This document shows, in pieces, positions 27,736 to 38,031 of a stretch of 59,795 bases of DNA (the stretch's first letter is position 1; each line of letters opens with the position of its first letter). A program made the position numbers and the translations under genes. The stretch spans positions 1-59,795 of the forward strand of contig CAKZUF010000016.1 of NCBI GenBank assembly GCA_937921685.1, given 5' to 3'. This DNA comes from an uncultured archaeon (GTDB lineage Archaea; Thermoproteota; Nitrososphaeria_A; Caldarchaeales; Calditenuaceae). The notes beneath the pieces were generated by a model. The model did not search any database, was not told the DNA's origin, and saw only the letters and a program-made list of their open reading frames with translations.

Positions 27736-28740
27736 GTGGCTAGCACTCGGATACGTGACTTGCCTCTGATAAGGATGGAGGGGGCTGCACCGGTTTTCGA
27801 GGACCGCGAGTCGCGGGTCCTCTTTGACGCTGCTGAAGGGTATGGACTGAGGTGTTTGAGCCACGCTCACATGGACCACGCAGGCTCGCCTACAGAGCTC
27901 AACGTAATGACTGGCGAGACCCATAAAATCTTCGCCTCCCGCAAGAAATACTATAGGAGATTTATTGAATCCCCCCTTGGGGTCAAGATAAAACTCCCAC
28001 AGGGCCTCCTCCTCACAGCCCTGAACTCGGGCCATATGCTTGGCTCTAGCATGTTTAAGCTTGAGGCCGACGGTCTCTCCATACTCTATACCGGCGACAT
28101 GAACGTCTATGACAACATCATACAGAGAGGTGCAGAACAGCACGAAGCCGACGTGCTAGTCATCGAGGCAACCTACGGCTCCCCCATCTACAAGTTCCCT
28201 GACAGAGAGTGGATCTACTACGAGATGATCAAGTGGGTGAGAGAGACCCTCGCGCATGGTGATATACCCGCCCTAAAGGTCTACTCAGCCGGAAAGGCTC
28301 AAGAGATTGTAGCCCTCATCAACAAGACACTTAACGTGCCCGTCCTCACCACGCCGGAAATCTACAGAGTCTCAATGATCTACAAGAATACGTTCAGGTG
28401 GCTAGACTTCCTGAGGGCAGGGACTCGAGAGGGGGATGAGGCCGCTAGGAATGGCGCAGTCTATGTCTCTGCGCGGAGGGATGTCTCCCAGCTCGCAAAC
28501 AGGCGTGTCAGATGGGCGCTCGCCACAGGCTGGGTCCTGACCAGTAGGCAAGATGGCTTCGACGCATATTTCCCGCTCTCCGCGCACTCAGACTTTCACG
28601 GCCTGGTCTCATACGTGAAAAACCATGACTATAAGACAGTCCTCACAATATACGGCTTCTCTTCAACTCTTGCGAGGCATCTGAGACGCCTAGGGGTCAA
28701 CGCCTACTCCCTAGAGGAGAAATTATGTGTTGAGCTCTAG
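27736..28740 (+). CDS. MBL-fold exonuclease/RNA-processing nuclease, archaeal
   Basis: 334 residues of the metallo-beta-lactamase/beta-CASP-like group. Metal ligands lie in LSHAHMDHAG, LNSGHMLGSSMF, YTGDMN and FPLSAHSDFHG; the insert KVYSAGKAQEIVALIN resembles the beta-CASP cap. Close relatives are annotated as mRNA 3'-end processing or ligase-associated DNA exonucleases in Sulfolobus and bacteria, so it acts on RNA or DNA ends; which cannot be told. Start GTG 27736; TAAATTTTTATC lies just upstream. Confidence 0.85.
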   Translation: MASTRIRDLPLIRMEGAAPVFEDRESRVLFDAAEGYGLRCLSHAHMDHAGSPTELNVMTGETHKIFASRKKYYRRFIESPLGVKIKLPQGLLLTALNSGHMLGSSMFKLEADGLSILYTGDMNVYDNIIQRGAEQHEADVLVIEATYGSPIYKFPDREWIYYEMIKWVRETLAHGDIPALKVYSAGKAQEIVALINKTLNVPVLTTPEIYRVSMIYKNTFRWLDFLRAGTREGDEAARNGAVYVSARRDVSQLANRRVRWALATGWVLTSRQDGFDAYFPLSAHSDFHGLVSYVKNHDYKTVLTIYGFSSTLARHLRRLGVNAYSLEEKLCVEL

Positions 28741-28753
28741 GCATGCTGGCCTT

Positions 28754-28870
28754 TCACTGGCTTGAGCAAGTAATGCATAGCCCGCACCTGGGACATCTTC
28801 TTGTCCCAGACGGGACTTCTAGGTGGCACCGGGGGCACTCTTCGACCTCTACCACCTGCCTGCTCAGCAT
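28754..28870 (-). CDS. 38-residue zinc-ribbon protein
   Basis: A very small gene in the gap between the MBL nuclease and the Rdx gene. From ATG 28870 the minus strand encodes 38 residues with two close cysteine knuckles and a third pair: ECPRCHLEV, RRCPRCGLC, ITCSSQ. This suggests a single zinc ribbon. A clear TATA box (GGTTTATATC at 28901-28910) stands about 35 bp upstream, predicting a start at about 28879 and a 9-nt leader. Such mini zinc ribbons occur widely in archaea and usually lack known roles. It is divergent from the Rdx gene. Confidence 0.65.
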   Translation of the reverse strand: MLSRQVVEVEECPRCHLEVPSGTRRCPRCGLCITCSSQ

Positions 28871-28900
28871 CCAGTTCTAAGCAAGTTTACCATGGGAGGG

Positions 28901-28910
28901 GATATAAACC
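28901..28910 (-). promoter_or_regulatory. TATA box of the small zinc-ribbon gene
   Basis: Minus-strand GGTTTATATC, the right distance (about 26 bp) upstream of a start near 28879. Confidence 0.6.
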
Positions 28911-28971
28911 TTAAATGTCTCGAATTAGTGGCTGAAAAACGTTAATAACCTGAAGACGAGTTAATTCGAGC

Positions 28972-29232
28972 GTGGTTAACGTCAGGATAGTCTATTGTGT
29001 GCCTTGTGGGCATCTGCCTAAGGCTATGGAGCTCGCAAACCACCTGCTACAGACATTCGGCATGGAGTACAATAAACGCTTTTCAGTAACCCTCGACACA
29101 TCTGACGGCGGCACCTTTGACGTCTACATCGATGATGTAAAAGTGTATTCGAGGAAGGAGCAGGGTGGCAGGTTCCCGACGGCGGAGGAGATCGTTAAAG
29201 AGGTCAGGGTTAGGGCTCAGGCATCCCGCTGA
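28972..29232 (+). CDS. Rdx/SelW-like thioredoxin-fold protein
   Basis: 86 residues of the Rdx family (related to selenoproteins W, T and H): YCVPCGH at residues 8-14 is the CxxC site, followed by helix HLPKAMELANHLLQ and the strand FDVYIDDVKVYSRKE and C-terminal FPTAEEIV. It is probably a small thiol oxidoreductase. GTG 28972. The end overlaps the convergent peroxiredoxin gene by 16 bp. With Bcp and IscA next to it, it belongs to a redox/iron-sulfur neighbourhood. Confidence 0.85.
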   Translation: MVNVRIVYCVPCGHLPKAMELANHLLQTFGMEYNKRFSVTLDTSDGGTFDVYIDDVKVYSRKEQGGRFPTAEEIVKEVRVRAQASR

Positions 29233-29687
29233 GAAGCTTCTTTCTCCAAGAACTCAATAGATAGTTTGACGTGTTCATGAGGTTTAACCCCTTCAATTAT
29301 TTTGACTATCCTACCAGTCGGGGATATTATGAAGGTCTTTCGCTTCGCCGTCTTGAATAGGCTATTGTAGGCGTCGAAAAGGCGTGATATCTCGCCGCTC
29401 TTGTCGCTGAGCAGTGGAAATTCTAAGTTGTATTTCTGTGCGAATTTCCTATGGCTCTTAATGTCGTCGGTGCTTATGCCGTAGACTTCAGCCCCATACT
29501 TCGTCAGAATACCCATATTATCTCTGAAGCTACAGGCCTCCGATGTGCATCCGGGTGTGTTGTCTTTTGGGTAGAAGTAGAGTATTATGTAGCGATTTTT
29601 TCCAAGCCTCTCACTGAGTCTGAACTCTCCCTCGGTTGAGGGGAGGGTGAAGTCAGGACAGTTGTCTCCCACTTCCATGCCCGGCAA
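29217..29687 (-). CDS. bcp: Peroxiredoxin (BCP/PrxQ type)
   Basis: 156 residues: GDNCPDFTLPSTEGEF, then the active site YPKDNTPGCTSEACSFRD with peroxidatic Cys and, four residues later, a second Cys giving the PrxQ-type C-X4-C pair; ISTDDIKSHRKF follows. It reduces peroxides with electrons from thioredoxin-like proteins, possibly including the adjacent Rdx protein (inference). ATG 29687 or ATG 29678 could be used. It ends the IscA-Bcp pair on the minus strand (spacing 4 bp). Confidence 0.95.
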   Translation of the reverse strand: MPGMEVGDNCPDFTLPSTEGEFRLSERLGKNRYIILYFYPKDNTPGCTSEACSFRDNMGILTKYGAEVYGISTDDIKSHRKFAQKYNLEFPLLSDKSGEISRLFDAYNSLFKTAKRKTFIISPTGRIVKIIEGVKPHEHVKLSIEFLEKEASQRDA

Positions 29688-29691
29688 TATC

Positions 29692-30036
29692 CTACTCGAT
29701 TAGCGAGTGGTGGTGGCCGCCGCAGCTACATGTCGACTGCTCGTTTGGGTTCTTCACGAAAAACCCTTCTACACCATCGGCTTGGACATAGTCTATCTCG
29801 GAGCCTGCGAGGAGAGATGCACTGTATTTATCAACGACAATCCTGACACCTTTATTCTGGACGACAATATCGTCTTCCAACACCTCGTTGTCTAGAACCA
29901 TGCCGTAGCGGTAGCCGCAGCATCCCTGCCCCATTATAAACACCCTCAGCACCAATCCCTCTCCCTCACCGGCTAGATACTCCCTGATTTTGAAAGCTGC
30001 CCGCTCGGAAAGGCTGATCGTGAACTCCTGCATCAT
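29692..30036 (-). CDS. A-type iron-sulfur carrier (IscA/HesB family)
   Basis: About 114 residues from the double ATG at 30036/30033: FTISLSERAAFKIREYL, LRVFIMGQGCCGYRYGM, VDKYSASLLAGSEIDYV, GFFVKNPNEQSTCSCG. The first Cys and the final CSCG supply the three cluster ligands. It carries 4Fe-4S or 2Fe-2S clusters to target proteins. The frame is open to 30123, but the extra N-terminus is not family-like and a TATA-like GGATTATGTAG lies about 30 bp before 30036. A His-rich end (GGHHHSLIE) follows the ligands. Confidence 0.9.
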   Translation of the reverse strand: MMQEFTISLSERAAFKIREYLAGEGEGLVLRVFIMGQGCCGYRYGMVLDNEVLEDDIVVQNKGVRIVVDKYSASLLAGSEIDYVQADGVEGFFVKNPNEQSTCSCGGHHHSLIE

Positions 30037-30285
30037 AGGCCATATCGAGCCCCCCTCTACATAATCCTTAACCCTCCCCCCACTAATGAGTCCAAGCCCA
30101 GCGCCGCAGCCGAGTATAGCCACGCAGCCCGTAGAACAAGCGTGGTGGATGGGCCCATGATGCGCCTCGCAACCGGGTGGGATAAGTTAATAAAGGGATT
30201 CTAACGTTTTTTCTCCAAGTGAATCTGGTTATAGGGATGGTGGTGTATTCTGCCCCAGAAGTCTTCTAAATCTAAAAAGGTTGAG

Positions 30286-30540
30286 GTGAAAGAGGCGCCG
30301 TCGACCGTCTCGATACTTGAGCACGAGCTGGTCCCAAAGCATGAGGTTATGACGCCTGAGGAGGTCCAGGAGTTGTTAGGCAGGTATAGGATAACTCTGA
30401 ATGAGCTCCCGAGGATACTTGCCAGCGACCCGGTGGTACGTGAGATAGGCGCCAAGCCCGGTGACGTCCTTAGAATACATAGAAGGTCGCCCACGGCAGG
30501 TCTCTCATACTACTATAGATTGGTGGTGAGGGAGGAGTGA
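30286..30540 (+). CDS. rpoH: DNA-directed RNA polymerase subunit H (Rpb5 homologue)
   Basis: 84 residues: [45 protein letters not shown] and YYYRLVV, the complete archaeal RpoH/Rpb5 C-terminal domain. It begins the rpoH-rpoB-rpoA-rpl30e-nusA operon. GTG 30286 is the first standard start; a CTG at 30250 in the same frame would add a Lys/Ser-rich leader of 12 residues and cannot be ruled out. TATA-like GGTTATAGG is near 30230. Its stop overlaps the rpoB start as GTGA. Confidence 0.95.
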   Translation: MKEAPSTVSILEHELVPKHEVMTPEEVQELLGRYRITLNELPRILASDPVVREIGAKPGDVLRIHRRSPTAGLSYYYRLVVREE

Positions 30541-33500
30541 GATCCAAGCCAGCCTCCGAGCAGTCAGTGCTCACAAGCGAAGACCTGATGAAGGTCGCCG
30601 AGGCCTATATCGACGACGCCGGATTAATCAACCATCACCTAATGTCGTACGATTACTTCGTCAAGGAGGGCCTCAAGAACCTGATAATGAGCATGAGCCC
30701 GGTCGAGATTAAGGCGAGGGGCAAAGCCGAGCTGAAATTCGAGAGTGTCGAGATAGGGTCTCCGAGGATCGTCGAGATCGACGGGATGGTCAGGGAGGAT
30801 GTAACGCCGATGGAGTGTAGGCTGCGAAACCTAACCTACGCTGCGCCAATCTACGTCAAGATGAGCCTATACGTTGATGACAAGCCGGTAGTTGTTGCTG
30901 AGCGGGTCCTCATTGGCTCTATCCCCATCATGGTTAAGTCCTCTATCTGTCCGCTGAGCAGGATGACTCCAGAAGAGCTGGCGGCGATAGGTGAAGACCC
31001 ACTAGACCCGGGAGGCTACTTCATCATAAACGGGTCAGAGAGGGTTATAGTTGCGATAGAGGATCTCTCACCTAACAGGGTCCTCGTGACTGTGAAGGAT
31101 CAGAAGGAGAATCCACAGTACTCGGCGATGCTTCTCTCCTCCTCGCAGGGTAGGATGAGTAAGGTTGAGGTCACCTACAAGCCGGGAGGCCCCATAAAGG
31201 TCTTTTTCTCCAGGATCTACAAGGGTATCCCCTTAATAGTGATGTTGAGGGCGCTTGGACTGACTAAGGACAGCGAGATAGTCAACCTCATCTCGAATAA
31301 TTCCGCGATACAAGAGCTTCTAGAGCCCTCATTCAGGGAGGCTGAGGGCGTTGAGACATCGGATGACGCCCTAGTGTACATAGGGAATAGAATAGCCTTC
31401 GGCTATGCCGAGGAGTATAGGAAACAGCGGGCTGAGCAGATGATAGACAACATATTCATGCTCCACGTAGGGACGACCCCTGATGCGAGATACAAGAAAG
31501 GGATACTCCTGTGCGATATAGTGGGGAAGCTGCTCGAGACGAGCGTGGGTCTCAGGAAGCCCTCGGACAAGGACCACTATGGGAACAAGAGGCTGAAGCT
31601 TGAGAATCCCCTGCTCACAGAACTCTACAGGATGGCGCTCACTAAGCTGATTCGAGACATTAAGTATCAGCTCGAGAAGAGCATGGCGTCGCGCTACCCG
31701 ATCACGATATCACCATTCGTCAAGCCCAGCATAGTTAATGACGTTGTAGTACACGCATTTGCGACTGGAAACTGGCCGGGTGGGAGGGTTGGAGTAACAC
31801 AGCTCTTGAATAGGACCAACTATCTGGCAACTATCAGCCATTTGAGGAGGGTGCAGTCGCCGCTGAGCCGTAGCCAGGCACACTTCGAGGCAAGAGACCT
31901 ACACGGAACGCACTGGGGTAGAATATGCCCGGTTGAGACGCCCGAAGGTGCGAACTCCGGGCTTGTCAAAAACCTAGCTTTGGGTGCCGAAGTAACAGTT
32001 CCTCTCTCGCAGCAGGACAGGATCGAGCTGAAGAGAAGGCTCGTAGACCTCGGTATGGTCGGCGTGTTTGTGGCGCTCGACGAGAGGAGGCGCGGGCGGA
32101 AGAAGACATACAGTGCAAAAGTCTACCTCGATAACGAGTTGATAGGCTACCATCCAGACGGCCGCGCACTGGTCCGTGAGCTTAGGGCCCTCCGTAGAAA
32201 GGGTGAGATAAGCCCAGCCGTCAATATCTGCCTAAACGAGTATCCACACATCCAAGAAGTCGAGATCTACACCGACGAGGGTAGGGTTAGGAGGCCGCTG
32301 ATAGTGGTGGAGAACGGTGTGCCTAGCATCTCGAGGACGATGATAGACTCGCTGTCTAATGGGACCTTCAGGTTCAGGGATCTGGTCTCAATAGGTGCTG
32401 TAGAGTTCCTAGACGCCTCTGAGGAGGAAAACGTCCTGGTCGCCCTCTCTCCTGAAAGCTTGACGCCCAACCACGGATATCTAGAGGTCTCGCCGCTCCT
32501 CGTGGTGGGCGCTGTTGCTTCAATCATCCCCTACAGCAATCATAACCAGTCGCCGAGAAACGTTTACGAGGCCTCAATGGCTAAACAGGCGCTCGGAGTT
32601 CCCCTGACAAGCCTAAACCTGAGGACGGACTCTAGGCTCCACCTACTGGTCTATCCCCAGAAGCCCCTCGTATCTACGCGCCTCATGAAGCGGCTCTCAC
32701 TCACAGAGAGGCCAATCGGCCAGAACTTGGTTGTTGCTGTCTTGACAGGCTATGGATACAACATGGAGGACGCCGTTGTCCTTAACAAGTCCTCCGTGGA
32801 GCGTGGCGTGGGCTACAGCATCAGCTATAGAACCTACGAAGTGGAGGCCAAGCAATACATAGGGGGTGAGAGGGACAGGCTCGGTATACCTGAGCCGAGT
32901 GTGAGGGGCTACAGGGGCGAGCAGTGCTACCGCGCCCTAGACTCTGACGGGCTTGCCTTCCCCGAGTCGGAGGTTGTGGGTGGAATGGCTATCGTCGGAA
33001 TGGTCAGCCCCCCCAGGTTCATGGAAGAATACATGAGAGCCCCTGCCAGGGAGATGGTGTGGAGAGACTCGTCCGAGGTCGTTAAGCCCACAGAGGCTGG
33101 GGTAGTTGATACGATCTTCGTCACTAAGACACTCGAAGAGACAACCCTAGTTAAAGCCAGGATTAGAACCGACTGCTTCGCAGAGATCGGGGACAAATTC
33201 GCATCAAGGCATGGTCAGAAGGGCGTTGTAGGCATGCTCTTCCCACAGGCTGACCTGCCCTACACAGCCAGCGGAGTCGTCCCCGACCTGATAATTAATC
33301 CACACGCATTCCCCTCGAGGATGACTGTCGGACAGTTGATTGAGAGCCTCGCTGGAAAACTCGCCGGGCTGAAGGGTGAGGAGGTCGATGGATCACCCTT
33401 CATAGGCAAACCCCTCGAGGAGATAAAGACGGAGCTAGAGGCCCTAGGGTTTAAGGGGACTGGAACGGAGGTCATGTACGACGGACTTACAGGCAGAAAG

Positions 33501-33932
33501 TATGAGGTTGAGATATTCGTAGGCGTGGTATATTATCAGAGGCTACATCACCTGGTCCGGGACAAGATACACGCGAGGTCTAGGGGCCAGGTTCAGATAC
33601 TGACGAGGCAGCCGACTGAGGGTCGCTCCCGCGGTGGAGGCCTGAAGTTCGGGGAAATGGAGAGAGACTGTCTAATAGCCTACGGGGCAAGCTACCTACT
33701 CCTCGACAGGCTACTCGAGCAGAGCGACAAATATTCAGCATACTTCTGCGAGAAGTGTGGGCTACCGGCATACTACGACCTCAAGCAGAACCAGCTAATC
33801 TGCCCAGTGCACGGCAAAGACTTCTCAGGCGTGCAAGTCGCTATGTCGTATGCATTCTTCCTCCTCCTGAACGAGCTTCTAGCCATGTGTATCTATCCAA
33901 GGCTCATCTTTGAGGAGGTGGGTGGGAGCTGA
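30537..33932 (+). CDS. rpoB: DNA-directed RNA polymerase subunit B (unsplit)
   Basis: 1,131 residues, the full-length second-largest subunit in one gene; many euryarchaea split it into B'' and B'. Landmarks: [28 protein letters not shown] (residues ~145-170), [59 protein letters not shown] and the C-terminal zinc site CEKCGL...CPVHG. GTG 30537 overlaps the rpoH stop (GTGA). It builds the catalytic core with RpoA. Confidence 0.98.
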   Translation: MRSKPASEQSVLTSEDLMKVAEAYIDDAGLINHHLMSYDYFVKEGLKNLIMSMSPVEIKARGKAELKFESVEIGSPRIVEIDGMVREDVTPMECRLRNLTYAAPIYVKMSLYVDDKPVVVAERVLIGSIPIMVKSSICPLSRMTPEELAAIGEDPLDPGGYFIINGSERVIVAIEDLSPNRVLVTVKDQKENPQYSAMLLSSSQGRMSKVEVTYKPGGPIKVFFSRIYKGIPLIVMLRALGLTKDSEIVNLISNNSAIQELLEPSFREAEGVETSDDALVYIGNRIAFGYAEEYRKQRAEQMIDNIFMLHVGTTPDARYKKGILLCDIVGKLLETSVGLRKPSDKDHYGNKRLKLENPLLTELYRMALTKLIRDIKYQLEKSMASRYPITISPFVKPSIVNDVVVHAFATGNWPGGRVGVTQLLNRTNYLATISHLRRVQSPLSRSQAHFEARDLHGTHWGRICPVETPEGANSGLVKNLALGAEVTVPLSQQDRIELKRRLVDLGMVGVFVALDERRRGRKKTYSAKVYLDNELIGYHPDGRALVRELRALRRKGEISPAVNICLNEYPHIQEVEIYTDEGRVRRPLIVVENGVPSISRTMIDSLSNGTFRFRDLVSIGAVEFLDASEEENVLVALSPESLTPNHGYLEVSPLLVVGAVASIIPYSNHNQSPRNVYEASMAKQALGVPLTSLNLRTDSRLHLLVYPQKPLVSTRLMKRLSLTERPIGQNLVVAVLTGYGYNMEDAVVLNKSSVERGVGYSISYRTYEVEAKQYIGGERDRLGIPEPSVRGYRGEQCYRALDSDGLAFPESEVVGGMAIVGMVSPPRFMEEYMRAPAREMVWRDSSEVVKPTEAGVVDTIFVTKTLEETTLVKARIRTDCFAEIGDKFASRHGQKGVVGMLFPQADLPYTASGVVPDLIINPHAFPSRMTVGQLIESLAGKLAGLKGEEVDGSPFIGKPLEEIKTELEALGFKGTGTEVMYDGLTGRKYEVEIFVGVVYYQRLHHLVRDKIHARSRGQVQILTRQPTEGRSRGGGLKFGEMERDCLIAYGASYLLLDRLLEQSDKYSAYFCEKCGLPAYYDLKQNQLICPVHGKDFSGVQVAMSYAFFLLLNELLAMCIYPRLIFEEVGGS
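33914..33920 (+). promoter_or_regulatory. Strong ribosome-binding site placed for a CTG start of rpoA
   Basis: GGAGGTG, fully complementary to the archaeal anti-Shine-Dalgarno, lies inside the end of rpoB. It is 8 nt before CTG 33929 and 68 nt before the first in-frame ATG (33989), so its spacing fits CTG and not ATG. Confidence 0.75.
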
Positions 33933-36900
33933 GGGGGATAATCTCAGCGATCAAGTTCGGCATACTTCCGCCAAACCTAATCAGGAGTATGAGTGTTGTA
34001 GAGGTTCAGAGCCCAGACACCTATGACGAGGACGGGATGCCGATACCGACCGGCGTTATGGACCCGATGCTAGGAACTCTAGAGCCTGGGCAGAGGTGCA
34101 AGACCTGTGGAAACACCTACATCTCCTGCCCGGGACATTTTGGGCATATAGAGCTGGCAGTCCCCGTCATACACATAGGATTCGTCAAGATTATTCATGA
34201 ACTGCTGAGGTGTACGTGCAGGTCTTGTGGAAGGCTGCTGCTAAGCCAGAGCGACATCGAGGAGACTAGGGCGAAGCTGCGGCAGCTGAAGCAGGAGGGG
34301 AGAATGTATAGACACCTCTTCTACAGGGTTAAGCAAAAAGCAATGGCCACCCAGACCTGCCCACACTGCGGTGAGAAACAGTTTAAGATAGAGCTGGAGA
34401 AACCCTCCACCTTTGTAGAATCAACCCCACAGGGGGCGGTCAGGCTTACAGCAGGCTCCGTGAGACAGAGGCTTGAGAGGATACCGGACTCAGACCTAGA
34501 GCTCCTCGACATCGACCCCCAGTCGTCTAGGCCGGAGTGGATGGTCCTAACAGTCCTTCCCGTCCCCCCTGTCTATGTAAGACCCTCAATAACGCTTGAG
34601 AGCAATTACCGCTCTGAGGACGACCTAACCCACAAGCTGGTCGACATACTGAGGGTAAATCAGAGGCTGAAGGAAAGCATAGCTGCGGCAGCCCCCTCAC
34701 CCGTCATAGCCGAGCTCTCAGACCTACTACAATACCACGTAACCACCTACATCAACAACGAGACGATAGGGATCTCACCGGCCCAGCACAGGTCGGGCAG
34801 AATACTGAAGACGCTTGCCCAGAGGCTTAAGGGTAAGGAGGGGCGCTTCAGGCTTAACCTCTCAGGGAAACGTGTCGACTTCTCCGCGCGCACAGTCATC
34901 TCACCCGACCCCCTCATAGACTTCGACGAGGTGGGCGTCCCACTCGAGATAGCGATGCAGCTCACCGTACCGGAGATCGTCACTCCATGGAACAAGGAGA
35001 AGCTGAAGGAGGTGGTGAGGAACGGGCCTGACAAGTACCCCGGGGCAAAATACGTGATCAAGCCAGACCGGAAGATGATTCGTCTAAAGAATGTCCAGAA
35101 CTTGGACGAGGTTGCTGAGGGCCTGGAGGAGGGCTGGATCGTAGAGAGGCATCTAAGGGACGGGGACATTGTACTCTTCAACAGGCAGCCGAGCCTACAC
35201 CGCGTCTCCATCATGGCTCACCGCGTCAAAGTCCTTCCCTATAAGACCTTCAGGCTCAACTTGGCGGTCTGCACACCCTATAACGCTGACTTCGACGGTG
35301 ACGAGATGAACCTCCATGTCCCGCAGAGTGAGGAGGCCCAGGCAGAGGCTAGGCTCCTACTACAGGTCCAGCGAAACATAATCTCCGCCAGATATGGAGC
35401 ACCGATAATAGGTGCAATCAGAGACTTCTTGACATCGCTCTACCTCTTAACAAAAGATGGCACATACGTCGATAAGCGGATGCTAGGGTATCTCCTCTCA
35501 GCTATAGGCTATAAGGGCGAGCTGCCGCCGCCGGAGAAGACAGATCCTCAGCCACTCTGGAGCGGTAAGCAGGTGTTCAGCCTACTCCTGCCACCTACAC
35601 TATCGCACAGGGTCCAGTCCAACTTCAGCTCAGATACCCAGGTCGTAATAGAGAGGGGCAAGCTGGTCCAAGGATTCATTGATAAGGCCATAGTGGGTGT
35701 AGAGAAGGCCAACAGCGTACTACACAGAATATTCAGGGAATACGGCTACGAGGAGGCTGCAAGGTTCCTCAACGGAGTCATCAGGCTAGCCAACACGTAC
35801 TTAAACCTCCGCGGCTTCACATTCGGCATAGAGAATCTGACGGTCCCCGAGGAAGTATACAGGCAGGTGCAATCCTACCTTCATAAAATGGAGAAGGAGT
35901 TCCAGCAACTAAAATCCGACTATGAGAAGGGGAGATTGGAGGTTAAGCCTGGTGAGACTCCAGAGAAGGCGTTTGAGTCTGAGATACTTGAGCTCCTCTC
36001 CAGGACTAGGGATGAGATTGGCAGCTTCGTTAGGAAGTATGTTTCCATAGACAACCCACTCGTCATCATGGCCCGGACTGGTGCGAGGGGGAGCACCCTG
36101 AACATTGACCAGATGATAGCCATTGTTGGTCAACAGGCAGTTAGGAGGGAGAGGCCCAGCAGGGGCTTCAACGACAGGGTCTTGACATTCTTTGAGAGGG
36201 GCGACCTATCTCCCCGCGCTAGGGGCTTCGTCTACAACCCATTCATCAAGGGCCTCGACCCGATAGAGTTCTTCTTCCACCTGATGGGCGGCAGGGATGG
36301 GCTGGTCGACACTGCAGTCAGGACGCAGCAGAGCGGCTACATGCAGCGGAGACTCATAAACGCACTAGAATCACTCTACGTAGAGTTTGACGGCTCAGTC
36401 AGGATGTCTGACACTAAGAAGATCGTTCAATTCCTATACGGCGAGGACGGCGTCGACCCTGGCAAGAGCGACCACGGAAAACCGTTTATCCCAGCCAACA
36501 TCATCTCGCAAGTTCTAATGGAGCAGAGGGGTGAGGGCAGCCCAGCAACACAGGGGGATGTCGATGCTGTCGCCAAGAAGTATGAAGGGCTGATGCCCTT
36601 GTCGGCTATTCAGGAGTTGTCGGACGCCTGTCTCAGGCTCAAAGTCCCGAGGGATGCTGTTGAGAGGGTCTTCGCCACGGCGTACCGGGTCTATCTCCAA
36701 AGCATGGTTGAGGCGGGAGACCCTGTCGGAATAATCGCTGCCCAGTCCCTAGGCGAGCCTGGGACCCAGCTCACCCTCAGGACCTTCCACTTCGCAGGTG
36801 TCAGGGAGCAGAGCATTCTCGTAGGCCTCCCGCGGCTTATCGAGATAATCGACGCCAGAAGAGCACCATCCACGCCCATGATGTACATCTATCTTAAACC

Positions 36901-37735
36901 GCCCTACAATCAAGACCCGAAGCTCGCCAAGAAGATTGCCGGCAGACTCCAATACATAAGCGTCGGAGACGTTGTAGATGAGATTAGGATAGAGGCGAGA
37001 ACCGGCAACATAATACTCATGCTCGATGAAGATGCCTTGAAGGAGCTTTCTGTGACTCGGGAGGAGTTAAGCCAGGCCTTGAAGCCTTACAAGCCAAAGT
37101 TCATCGAGTCTAAACGTGCTATCTCTCTCACGGTTAAGGAGGTTGAACAGGACTCTCTAGAGCTTTTGAAGACCAGGATACTTAACACGAGGCTAAGGGG
37201 TGTGAAGAAGATAACAAAGGCTGTCGTCCGGAGGAAGGGTGGTGAATACTTCATACAGACAGAGGGCTCAAACCTCAAGGAGGTCATGTCAATACCTGAG
37301 GTCGATTTCAGAAGAGTTAGGACTAACGACATTCACGAGGTGGCCTCTGTTCTCGGAATTGAGGCGGCGAGGCAGCTCATAGTTGAGGAGGCTCAGCAGC
37401 TCTTAAGGGAGCAGGGCCTAGACGTCGACGTCAGACACCTGCTAATTCTGGCAGACGCCATGACCCTAGATGGGAGGGTTAGACAGGTTGGAAGGCACGG
37501 TGTCGTGAGGCTGAAGTCTAGCGTCCTTGCGAGGGCTGCCTTCGAGATCAGCTTCCAGACGCTAGTTGAGGCCGCGGCCTCTGGTGAGGTTGACCATCTG
37601 CAGGGAAACATTGAGAGAATCTTAATAGGCAGGGAGGTTCCTGTCGGTACTGGCAGGGTGGACCTCCTGATGAGGTATAGCGACCTCCTGCCGAACCAGA
37701 ATAGTAACTCCAGCTACGATGTGGGTGGGAGGTAA
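33929..37735 (+). CDS. rpoA: DNA-directed RNA polymerase subunit A, A' and A'' fused; probable CTG start
   Basis: From CTG 33929 this encodes 1,268 residues combining A' and A'' in one chain. It has zinc sites CKTCGNTYISCPGHFGH and CTCRSCG...CPHCG, catalytic NADFDGD (D454-D458 counted from CTG), and A''-type MVEAGDPVGIIAAQSLGEP. The first ATG (33989) would remove the conserved start of the subunit: upstream codons read AIKFGILPPNLIRSMSVVE, the universal RpoA N-terminus. No ATG, GTG or TTG exists in this frame between the stop at 33911 and 33989. CTG 33929 overlaps the rpoB TGA as CTGA and has GGAGGTG 8 nt upstream; ATA 33938 is a weaker option. Unsplit rpoA is known in Thaumarchaeota, Korarchaeota and Caldarchaeales. 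Confidence 0.9.
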   Translation: MRGIISAIKFGILPPNLIRSMSVVEVQSPDTYDEDGMPIPTGVMDPMLGTLEPGQRCKTCGNTYISCPGHFGHIELAVPVIHIGFVKIIHELLRCTCRSCGRLLLSQSDIEETRAKLRQLKQEGRMYRHLFYRVKQKAMATQTCPHCGEKQFKIELEKPSTFVESTPQGAVRLTAGSVRQRLERIPDSDLELLDIDPQSSRPEWMVLTVLPVPPVYVRPSITLESNYRSEDDLTHKLVDILRVNQRLKESIAAAAPSPVIAELSDLLQYHVTTYINNETIGISPAQHRSGRILKTLAQRLKGKEGRFRLNLSGKRVDFSARTVISPDPLIDFDEVGVPLEIAMQLTVPEIVTPWNKEKLKEVVRNGPDKYPGAKYVIKPDRKMIRLKNVQNLDEVAEGLEEGWIVERHLRDGDIVLFNRQPSLHRVSIMAHRVKVLPYKTFRLNLAVCTPYNADFDGDEMNLHVPQSEEAQAEARLLLQVQRNIISARYGAPIIGAIRDFLTSLYLLTKDGTYVDKRMLGYLLSAIGYKGELPPPEKTDPQPLWSGKQVFSLLLPPTLSHRVQSNFSSDTQVVIERGKLVQGFIDKAIVGVEKANSVLHRIFREYGYEEAARFLNGVIRLANTYLNLRGFTFGIENLTVPEEVYRQVQSYLHKMEKEFQQLKSDYEKGRLEVKPGETPEKAFESEILELLSRTRDEIGSFVRKYVSIDNPLVIMARTGARGSTLNIDQMIAIVGQQAVRRERPSRGFNDRVLTFFERGDLSPRARGFVYNPFIKGLDPIEFFFHLMGGRDGLVDTAVRTQQSGYMQRRLINALESLYVEFDGSVRMSDTKKIVQFLYGEDGVDPGKSDHGKPFIPANIISQVLMEQRGEGSPATQGDVDAVAKKYEGLMPLSAIQELSDACLRLKVPRDAVERVFATAYRVYLQSMVEAGDPVGIIAAQSLGEPGTQLTLRTFHFAGVREQSILVGLPRLIEIIDARRAPSTPMMYIYLKPPYNQDPKLAKKIAGRLQYISVGDVVDEIRIEARTGNIILMLDEDALKELSVTREELSQALKPYKPKFIESKRAISLTVKEVEQDSLELLKTRILNTRLRGVKKITKAVVRRKGGEYFIQTEGSNLKEVMSIPEVDFRRVRTNDIHEVASVLGIEAARQLIVEEAQQLLREQGLDVDVRHLLILADAMTLDGRVRQVGRHGVVRLKSSVLARAAFEISFQTLVEAAASGEVDHLQGNIERILIGREVPVGTGRVDLLMRYSDLLPNQNSNSSYDVGGR

Positions 37736-38031
37736 TGGATGTGAGGAAGGAGCTTGGGGTTATCAGGCTTACGGGGAAATACCTGCTCGGGTTTAGGCAG
37801 AGCTATCTGAGCGTGGTGAGAAGGTCGGCCAAGGCTGTGGTCTTGGCCAGTAACTGCCCGGAGAGCGTGAGGCAGAAGCTGGAGCTCGCAGCTAAGATCT
37901 CGGAGATCCCCATAATCTACTCAGACCTGACGGCTAGGGAGATAGGCCAGGCGCTTGGTAAGCCGTTTGGGGCATCAACAGTTGCGATAATCGATCTGGG
38001 TAACTCCTCACTACTGGGTGAGGCTAGTTGA
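37735..38031 (+). CDS. rpl30e: Ribosomal protein L30e
   Basis: 98 residues matching L30e: ELGVIRLTGKYLLGFRQS, AKAVVLASNCPESVRQKLE, IPIIYSDLTAREIGQALGKPF. It is part of the large subunit and belongs to the L7Ae/L30e RNA-binding fold. The A of its ATG is the last base of the rpoA stop (TAATG). It sits in the conserved rpoA-rpl30e-nusA order. Confidence 0.95.
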   Translation: MDVRKELGVIRLTGKYLLGFRQSYLSVVRRSAKAVVLASNCPESVRQKLELAAKISEIPIIYSDLTAREIGQALGKPFGASTVAIIDLGNSSLLGEAS

